Source: Allium sativum
Taxonomy: Eukaryota > Streptophyta > Magnoliopsida > Asparagales > Amaryllidaceae
Assembly: GCA_030737875.1 (NCBI GenBank)
Contig: CM060909.1
Coordinates: 30,401,659-30,465,658 of the forward strand
Length of the DNA: 64,000 bases
Direction of reading: 5' to 3'
Position numbers and translations under genes: made by a program. The notes beneath the pieces were generated by a model. The model was not told the DNA's origin and searched no databases. It saw nothing but the letters and a program-made list of their open reading frames with translations. This document shows positions 56,570 to 64,000 of this stretch, in pieces; positions within the stretch are counted from its first letter, which is position 1, and every line of letters starts with the position of its first letter.

Positions 56570-58697
56570 GACAAATGGGGAGAAAAAGATATCATATGCG
56601 AGATGTTCGTTCGAGCATGCCCCTAATAGGTCCCGATGATATACACGATCGGTATGAGAGTAGGGGTAGAGACGGCAGGAGGGATCGACTTCCAAAGTCT
56701 TATCCACCATCCCTTTATCGATCCCCACATCATAGAGGCTTAGAGAAACAAAAGAGTCATCCTTCAGATCATGAGAAAGACAAGCACAGTGGCAAGCCTC
56801 ATGTTCCATCTAAGGGCACAATTCCTCAAGATGATAGTTCGCAAAGGGTTTCTGATCCCAAAGGGAAACAACCAGAACTGAGGAAAGATGACAGGAAGAA
56901 ACAACCCACCACGAAGCTATCTCGTCGCATTATTGACATAACTACCACAAGACCCGTCATTCTCAATGACGAGAACCAGGCTAGACTAGAAGTTCTGATG
57001 CAACAATTTCTCGAACACCATTTCGGGCACATGCACTTTGTCCCAAAACTCCAACCGGTAAAATCTGATTGGGCCAACGATGTCAAGGCTACTATAGATT
57101 TCGTGGATGCACAATATAAAGGGATGAAGAAGTATGCCAAGACTCTTTCTAAAATCATTAGTGATCTGATGGCAGACATAAAATCCATGGTCGACGCTGC
57201 TGAGTATGATGCAAGGGCCATTGAAAACTCTGAGAAAGATCTAGAGGATGCCCAAGCTAAGCTTGCTCTTGTACAACGCGATGCAGATAACTATAAGAAG
57301 CAGCTTGAGGGATTACAAAAGCGCTATCATTCCGAGCTTGAATCCCATAGTCAGGAGCGAATAGATTTAAAGAAGTAGGTCGGGGATGCCAAATCCAAGA
57401 ATGTTCATCTTGCTTAAGAGAAGGCAGATTTAGCCAAAAAGAATGCAGAGCTTGAGACTTATTTATTAAAAGCTGAAACGAGTGCGGCTCTTGCTGAAGG
57501 AAATGTAAATACTGCTTTGCAGCAAGTTGAGGAGGTCAACGAACAGCTAAAAGATGCTCAAAGGAAGATTGACGAGAGTGGTGAAACCATGGTCGGATTT
57601 TCTGCTCAAGTGATTGGTCATCAAAACCTTGCCTGGCTTAAGCACTATCCCACTCCCTTGTGCATGCATGAGACCAGCTGGTCGAGTGGGAGAAAGCAGA
57701 ACTTGGAGTAGATTCGATTGACGAAAATAAGCTTATAGAGACATTGCTTAGAGGTGAGGAGCCATTGCACTTGGCCGAAGGGCGTAGACTTATCGCTGCT
57801 GCTACGGAGGAAGAGAAGCGTCAAGCCAAAGGAAAAAATATCATCGGAGTCGGCTCCTCTTCTACTATAGCTAAGATCACTAGAGTAGAGCGATACGACC
57901 CAGAAAGGCCAGGAATTCCTGAGGCTTCTCTTTTGTATCCTATAACTGAGTCTACCTCTGACGTTACTGCGGCTCAAATCGAGAAGTATGCTGAAGGTAC
58001 TTCAAACTTTTCGCCTCAATTCGTCAAAGCTATCTCAACCTTTGGTCATATTATCAGACGGAATATTGAAGACCCCATGTTTTCTCCGGAATTAATAACA
58101 GTTGCTTCTCGCTCTACAGGTACTAAGCCAGTTGAAAAGGCTAACGATTCGCAAAGGACCTCTCCGGGTAAAAGGTCTGCTGAAGAGACCCGGGAGAAAC
58201 AAGATAAGATCTCTACTACAGAACCTAGGAAAGATGAAGAGAGCAAGAGAAAGGAGGTTGTCGACAAAGCTCCCGTACCACCTAACGCTGAAACTCCTCA
58301 TGATGATGAAATAATAGCTACTTTGAAAGATGATGGTGGTAATGATGGGCATGATGAAGACCCCCATGTTACTATAACTGGGGATACAAGAAATATTGAT
58401 GACCTGACTTTGGCCGAGATGAAGGCCAAGCAAGATAAATGCATGCAATTGAAAGTAAAGGAGGAAAATCCCGAAAATCTTAAACCTCTTGCGATAGAAC
58501 ATCCTGGGTCAAGGTTAGTCGTTAAACTTTCAACTAGATCGATCACTGAGGAACTTGCTAAAAAATCTTCTATTGATCCCAGTGTCACTGTTCCGGGGAA
58601 AAAGAAACAGAAGCGTATTTTCACTGAGACTGGGAAAGAAGAGAAGGAAAAGATCAAGGATGCCAAGAAGGCAAAGTCTACTCCGAAGTCCAAGTGA
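56570..58697 (+). pseudogene. Antisense accessory gene of D, exon 3 (coiled coil, charged tail), damaged
   Basis: It opens with a basic arginine-rich stretch (MGRKRYHMRDVRSSMP, RYESRGRDGRRD) that could bind nucleic acid or act as a nuclear signal. It then has RIIDITTTRPVIL and HHFGHMHFV, a long heptad-rich coiled coil (about 57130-57590: DLEDAQAKLALVQRDADNYK, LEGLQKRYHSELESH), and a highly charged lysine/glutamate-rich tail ending at TGA 58695. Damage is limited to TAG at 57376, TAA near 57415 (both fitting C-to-T changes) and one frameshift between about 57620 and 57690. The architecture resembles a structural nuclear protein more than an enzyme. Confidence 0.65.
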
Positions 58698-58806
58698 AAA
58701 CGTATTATGCCTTTTGTTTTGATATTTCACTAGTCCATTATTATTGTAGTGGGTGTAGCCCTCGCATCTTTTGCTTAGTCTTTCTGTATAAACTCACGTA
58801 TTTATG

Positions 58807-58812
58807 AATAAA
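58807..58812 (+). terminator. Candidate polyadenylation signal of the antisense gene
   Basis: AATAAA lies 110 bases after the stop in an AT-rich 3' region with TTTTGTTT and TGTA words upstream (GTAGTGGGTGTAGCC, TCTGTATAAACTC). It fits a plant 3' end on the strand opposite to gag-pol. Confidence 0.45.
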
Positions 58813-59505
58813 GTAGTTTGTTCCCTGCAATGTCAAATATTTGTGAATCTATTATTTAAGTAAAAATGCAGATAAATAGCATATCGTATCACAGTTATAC
58901 AATAAAGTCATGACAAAGGGAACATGTGTATGTATATGCCCCTAATCAATCTAGAATAGACTGATTAACTAAGACTTATGCGAGATTGATTAAATTCAAC
59001 ATCCAGTTGCCACCGACTCTCTGGTGGGGCTAAATTTCTTTTGTCGTTGATGCTTATTCTTCTGGCATCTTTATACTCTCCTGTCTCGTAATCAGGTTAG
59101 AGTATTATTGAGGCGGTCTCTTATTGGGGTACACCTTCACGCCTCACGGGACGTCGTCTTCCCTTCCTTTATACTCCCTCTCGATTCATGAGAGTTAGAG
59201 TTAGGAATGTCGTCTTCCCATTCCTTCTATCTTATTATGCAAATGATCATTTCGTTCGCTCCTGCACATAGATTATCTCCAATTTTTCAGATCTAATCTA
59301 ACGTTTTGTGTTTCATAGTCAGGATAGAATAATCGTTGAAGATAGGAATAATGCAGGAAAGTAAATGGCACACGATATTTTTATAGTGGTTCAGCTAAGT
59401 CATAGCCTACATCCACTTTATAATCCTTTATTCATATAAATACTTTTTGAGGCAAGTCGTGCCTTTTTACATAGTTTATAAAAACAAAAGGAAAAGATTG
59501 CATAT
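58813..59505. other. Convergent intergenic region in D
   Basis: This lies between the 3' end of the antisense gene and the end of pol, which point toward each other. At about 59370-59430 the minus strand carries GTGGATGTAGGC and GCTGAACCACTATAAA, the U5-type signature also present in the LTR at 52832-53565. It may be an LTR remnant. A GTCGTCTTCCC(A)TTCC word is repeated at about 59152 and 59210. No coding region is seen. Confidence 0.5.
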
Positions 59506-62500
59506 TTAGCCCAGATATCGCCGCAAGTGCTGAGCATTCCAGGCTCTGGGAATCTCCTCGCCATCCACGGTCCTTAGCTTGAAGGCTCCTGTATCAAGCT
59601 TCCTTTGGATGGCATATAGTCCTTCCCACTTGGACCCAATTGGAATGAAGGCGGGAAGATTTGTATTAACACAAAGTCCCGTGGTTCGAAAGTCCTGAAG
59701 CGAACTTTTCGGTCATAATAACATGCTACTTGGTGTCGATGTCTTAAGGCACGCAGGTCAGCTTCATCTCTTTTTTCTTTAACCATGTCGAGAGACTCAA
59801 GGGGGAGTTATCTACTCGTCATCGAGTCATAGTATGTCACCCTATGAGAGGGGACTTCGAGCTCTACCGGGATTACTGCCTCCAGTCCGAAGGAGAGTGA
59901 AAAGGGAGTATGGCCAGTTGTCGTCTTAAAGGTTGTCCTGTAGACCCACAAAGCTAGTGGCAGCTCATCCACCCACTTGGCTTTGGCTTGTTCTAACCGC
60001 TTCTTAAGAATGGGTTTAATATCCTTGTTTTGTTGCCTCAACTTGCCCATTTTCTTGTAGGTGGTCTACAGCGGTATACCTCTTATCGATCTTGTATTTC
60101 TGACAAAAGTTTCTGAATTTGACGCTGTCAAACTGTGTCCCATTATCAGTTATAATGGTCTTCGGTATCCCAAATCGGCAGATAATATTTCTGACCACAA
60201 AACTTATCACCTTCCTTGCCGTGATCGTGGTTAAGGGTTCGACTTCCACCCACTTCGTGAAATAATCCACGGCGACGATCACGTAATTTGCCCCTCCTTT
60301 GGCGATAGGTAACACTGCAATAGTATCGATTCCCCATATGGCAAACGGCCATAGGCTTACTATTGACTTAAGCTGGGTAGGAGGTGCTCTGGGAACTTTG
60401 GCGAATCTTTGACATTTATCGCAGCATCGTGAGTAGTCAGCCGTGTCTTTATTCACGGTAGGCCAAAAATATCTGTACCGCAATACCTTCTTTGCTAGGG
60501 TTTGGCCCCCGGTGTGATCTCCACATCCACCTTCATGTACTTCCTGCAGTACACGTTTGACGTCATTGTGTGCGATACATCGTAGTAACGGCATGGGAAA
60601 CCCTTGGCGATAAAGGACGTCGTCCTGTAGCACGTATCTCGCAGCCTTACGTGTTACAGCTCGTCTTTCGCTTTTCTTCAAAGGGAGAATTCCTCTCTTG
60701 AGGAAGTTCTTGATTGTTATCATCCATGACTCCCTCTCTGGCTTGATTTCTAGGGCTGGTTCCACTTCCATTAAGTCAAAACTTGGTGACTCCAATATCT
60801 CTATTGGGACCATTTCGGTTTCTTCAGGGTTAGTAGAACTTGCTAGTTTTGCCAACCGGTCTGCTTTCTGATTCTCTGCTCTTGGAATGTGTGTTATGCT
60901 GTAATGCTCCAAATTGTCTAATAACTCCTTATCTATTCTAAGATAAATAACATGCCGAGGTCCTTTGGTAACAAACTCCTCCCGTACTTGGCAGACAACT
61001 ATCTTAGAGTCACAGCATATATCCAGTGTCTTCACTCCTAGTTCTTCGGCGAGCTTCAGCCCGGCAATCAGGCCTTTATACTCGGAATCGTTATTGGTAG
61101 CAGCAAATTCTAATCGCAAAGCGCAGTAAATAGATCGTCCTTCAGGAGTGATTAAAACAACTCTGGCGCCGGACCTTCGATCATTCTTGGCCCCGTCTGT
61201 ATATAGCCTCCACGGACTAAGCTCTAGCTCTTGTTCTGAAGTAACCACTTTGTCACCCACCGTTTCCTCTTCGGGAATCGTGAATTCTTCTATGAAGTCG
61301 ACCAAGGCCTGCCCCATTATTGATCTCCGTGGTTGAAAATTCATATCGAATTGACTCAACTTGATATTCCATTTAAGTAACCACCCCGATGCTTTAGGTT
61401 TTTGCAATACTTGCCTTAAAGGTTGATCAGTGTATACAACTATCGGTTGAGCCTAAAAGTAATGACGAAGTTTGCGGGAAGCAATCAGGAGGTTATAAGC
61501 AAGCTTTTCTATTTTTGGATAATTACGTTTTGCAGCGGCTAACTTCTTGCTTACATAGTATACAGGCCTCCGGACTTTATCTTCTTCACGTACCAACGCT
61601 GTACTGACGGCGTGAGATGATACCGCTAGGTAGACAAACAAATCATCATGTCCCACGGGTTTTGATAATATTGGAGGCTTCTCTAATAAGTCTAATAGAT
61701 TCTGGAAAGCCTCCACACAATCAGGAGTCCACTCAAAATTTTGTTTCCCTCGTTTTATTAGATCGAAGAAAGGTACACACTTATCTATGGCTTTGGAGAT
61801 AAACCTGCTCAATGCAGCAACTTTTCCGGCCAGGCTTTGAACATCCTTAATCTTTCGTGGTTTTTCAATATTCCTTATTGTTGCTATCTGACTAGGATTT
61901 ATCTCAATCCCTCAAGAGCTCACGATAAACCCGAGGAATTTCCCAGATGCGACCCCAAACGAACATTTTAGGGGGTTTAACTTCATCCCATACCTTCGGA
62001 GAATGCCAAACATTTCGGCTAATTCTTTTGTATGGTCAGAAGATTGTCTAGACTTCATAAGCATGTCGTCCACATAAACCTCCCTGGTTTTTCCGATTTG
62101 ATTATAGAACATGCGGTTGACCAAGAACTGATATGTGGCTCCTGCATTCTTTAATCTAAATGGCATTACCACATAACAAAATAATCCCAAGTCTGTGACG
62201 AAACTTGTGTGCTCCTGATCTGGTATGTGCATGGGAATTTGATTGTATCTCGAATAGGCATCCATAAAGGATAAGAGCTCGTGTCTGGCCGTCGAGTCCA
62301 CTAGTTGATCAATCCTGGGAAGAGGAAAGCTATCTTTCGGACAAGCCTTGTTCAAGTCAGAGAAGTCAATATACGCATGCCACTTCCCATTAGATTTTTT
62401 GAACAGGACAGGATTTGATATCCAGTCGGGATATTTCGAGTCCTTAATGAATCCATTATCCTTCAGTTTCTCTACCTCTTCCTTCAAAGCTGCTAACCGC

Positions 62501-63619
62501 TCTGGGCCTAACATTCGTCTCTTCTGCTTGACCGGCGGGTGTTTTGGATTGATGCTTAAAGAGTGGCTCATAATAGTAGGCGAAATCCCACACATGTCAG
62601 CGTGAGTCCAGGCAAACACATCTAAATTTTCCTTTAAAAAATTAGCCAACTCTTTCGCTCGAATTGGATCTAGCTGCGATCCGATCTTCAGTACTTATGT
62701 CGAATCCACATCATCAATGTATATATCTACTGTCGTCTCATTGGGATCCGCCTTTCTGTCCTCGGGTTCTCTATCCTCTCTGGGATCTATATCCTTGAGC
62801 ACATCTTAGGACGACTCTCCTGGGGCTGGACCTTTTAATTGTAATGCTGAGTTTTCCTTCGAAGGCGAAGAAACGTCCTTAGGTTCTATATTCAACCCCT
62901 TCATTAGCATCTTCAACTATGTCATGTAACAAGCTCGTCCCATAGCTTGGTCACCACTCATCACCCCTACTCATATGTCAGTCGGGAATTTAAGTAGTAA
63001 GTACAAAGGCTCAATACATGCCCTAAACTCTGCGAGGGCCGGTCGGCCTAGGAAAGCATTGTAGGGTGACTCAACATCCAAAACTACAAAGGGCATGATT
63101 CTCACTCTCTGGCAATCTCCTTGTCCTAACGTCACTGGTAATTCTACATAGCCCATCGGAGCAGTTCATTCCCCCATTGAAGCCCCGTATCCATCCTTCG
63201 CAGGGCTTTAAATCTTTTGCTTCGAGTCTCATTTCTTCAAAAGCTTTCTTGAAGAGGATATTAACTGAGCTTTAGTTGTCCACCAACACCTTATGGACTA
63301 AGGCGGGGCCGATGGCCGTGGTAATTACCAGTGGGTCTTCACTTGGTGATTGAATTCCGGTATCATCTCTACCATGGAATATGACATCGTCTGACATCGT
63401 CTTTTGTTGTTTCACTGGAGTAATGTCTTCGAGGTTACTGCATTCTCCTACCTCGAAGTGGTTGGAGGAATTAACATACTGATTCATTGCTTTAAAACTA
63501 TGGCTAGCTAAATGGGATCTGCCTATAATGTTATTGATAACGATCCCTTTACCTTTCTGTTGGGCTGTGGATTTAGAAGTAGGCTGGTTTTGGTTCGGGG
63601 CTTGCCCTCCTTGCCCCAT
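59506..63619 (-). pseudogene. pol: D pol: protease, RT, RNase H, archaeal RNase H, integrase
   Basis: It begins after the gag segment with GQGGQAPNQN. Protease VHKVLVDN..SVNILF is followed by VELPVTLGQGD and FLGRPALAEF. RT (62649-61912) has WISNPVLFKK, KACPKDSFPLPRIDQL, FMDAYSRYNQ and YVDD. The first RNase H (61812-61453) has YLAVS at its first catalytic position, as is usual in the Tat lineage. The second, archaeal-type RNase H (61200-60830) has YTDGAKND, NDSEYKG and CDSK. Integrase has HH and CDKC, GIDTI, ITDNGTQ and ENGQVE. It ends EEIPRAWNAQHLRRYLG. Frameshifts lie near 63170, 60030 and 59640. In-frame stops at 63272, 62971, 61912, 61453, 59808 and a few other sites fit mostly C-to-T or G-to-A decay. 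Confidence 0.85.
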
Positions 63620-64000
63620 GTCTCATGGGGCAACCTTGTACTCGTCTAACTTCCCTTCCCGCAACAATTTCTCAACTACACCTCTCAAATGACGACATTC
63701 TTTGGTGGAATGACCGTGGGTTCCATGGAACAAAAAATACTTTCCCGTGGCGATCTCTTTTTTAGTTGAGTCTCTATGTGGCGGCTTTTTATATTGCAAT
63801 ATGTTGTATGTATCCAAATAAATGTTTTCCAATGTGTCATTCAATGGCAAATAATTCTCAAAAGTTTGGAATCGAGGTCTTTTGCTGGAATTGTTCTCTC
63901 GGTTCCTACTCCTCCTATTGTCATTTCCATTCCTGTTGTTATTACCTCCATTCTGGTTGCCGACGTTCACCTCAACCTTCCCCGAACTGTCACTGGATTG
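63620..64000 (-). pseudogene. gag: D gag C-terminus (5' end outside window)
   Basis: An asparagine- and arginine-rich stretch (NQNGGNNNRNGNDNRRSRNR) precedes RFQTFENYLPLNDTLENIY, KPPHRDSTKKE and a zinc-knuckle-like segment KYFLFHGTHGHSTKECRHLR, where the first expected Cys is Phe. It ends VEKLLREGKLDEYKVAP at TGA 63623, a change that separates it from the protease frame, which continues in the same phase. This is the usual gag end of Tat elements. The start is beyond 64000. Confidence 0.8.

Larger units (their letters stand above)
53566..64000 (-). mobile_element. Element D: Tat-lineage Ty3/gypsy (3' portion in window)
   Basis: On the minus strand, entering at the right edge: gag end, protease, RT, RNase H, a second archaeal-type RNase H (specific to the Tat lineage), integrase to 59506, then a long region carrying a gene in the opposite sense (54012-58812), the polypurine tract and the LTR at 52832-53565. 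Extra open reading frames, some antisense and some with a DNA-transposon-associated domain, are known for this lineage. The coding frame has several in-frame stops and frameshifts, so the element is dead. Its 5' LTR and gag start are outside the window. Confidence 0.85.

Overview
This is plant nuclear DNA, almost certainly from a eudicot and from a repeat-rich, pericentromere-like region. It is AT-rich with no dense coding. Everything I can recognise is LTR retrotransposon, mostly Ty3/gypsy: Tekay-type chromoviruses and a Tat-lineage element, plus one Ty1/copia fragment. I see no host protein gene, no rRNA or tRNA gene, no satellite array and nothing bacterial. The species cannot be named from this window.

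Layout from left to right. Positions 1-166 are the tail of a family-A LTR, and 167-1225 is an unassigned segment. Positions 1226-3433 and 27981-30730 are two pieces of one old LTR (B). B is split by element A (3434-27980, minus strand). A is a non-coding element with two LTRs of about 6.7 kb around an internal region of only about 1.05 kb, with a tRNA-Met type primer site and a polypurine tract. A's 5' LTR is itself split by Tekay element T1 (16430-26558, minus strand; perfect TAAAA target duplication). T1 keeps gag and a chromodomain but has lost most of pol.

B is cut on the right by element C, a plus-strand relative of A. Its 5' LTR (30731-31092 plus 42768-46958) is split by Tekay element T2 (31093-42762, plus strand; perfect TGGAA duplication). 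T2 has complete gag-PR-RT-RNaseH-INT-chromodomain content with three in-frame stops. C's short internal region runs to a polypurine tract at 47613-47625. It is followed by decayed LTR-like sequence (47626-49790), the 5' end of a Tat-type element on the minus strand (gag pseudogene and LTR, 49790-52112), and a copia 3' end (about 52240-52831).

The right end (52832-64000) is the 3' half of a second Tat-lineage element (D, minus strand). From right to left it holds gag C-terminus, protease, RT, RNase H, a second archaeal-type RNase H and integrase, ending at 59506. On the opposite strand follows a gene-like unit (about 54012-58812) with its own candidate TATA box, 5'UTR intron, two coding introns and AATAAA. 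It encodes a Transposase_28-like accessory protein. A 734-bp LTR (52832-53565) closes the element.

The most notable points are: (1) the antisense accessory gene of D, which looks like a complete Pol II unit; (2) matching splice-site signals inside the LTRs of T1, T2, C and possibly A, predicting a 2-2.5 kb leader intron between promoter and gag; (3) the extreme LTR-to-internal ratio of A; (4) the mosaic interior of T1, which carries a piece of A-type LTR and a second decayed chromodomain; (5) unrelated palindromic GC-rich minisatellites at the same LTR position in T1 and T2. All splice, promoter and lineage statements are read by eye from sequence signals and remain inferences.
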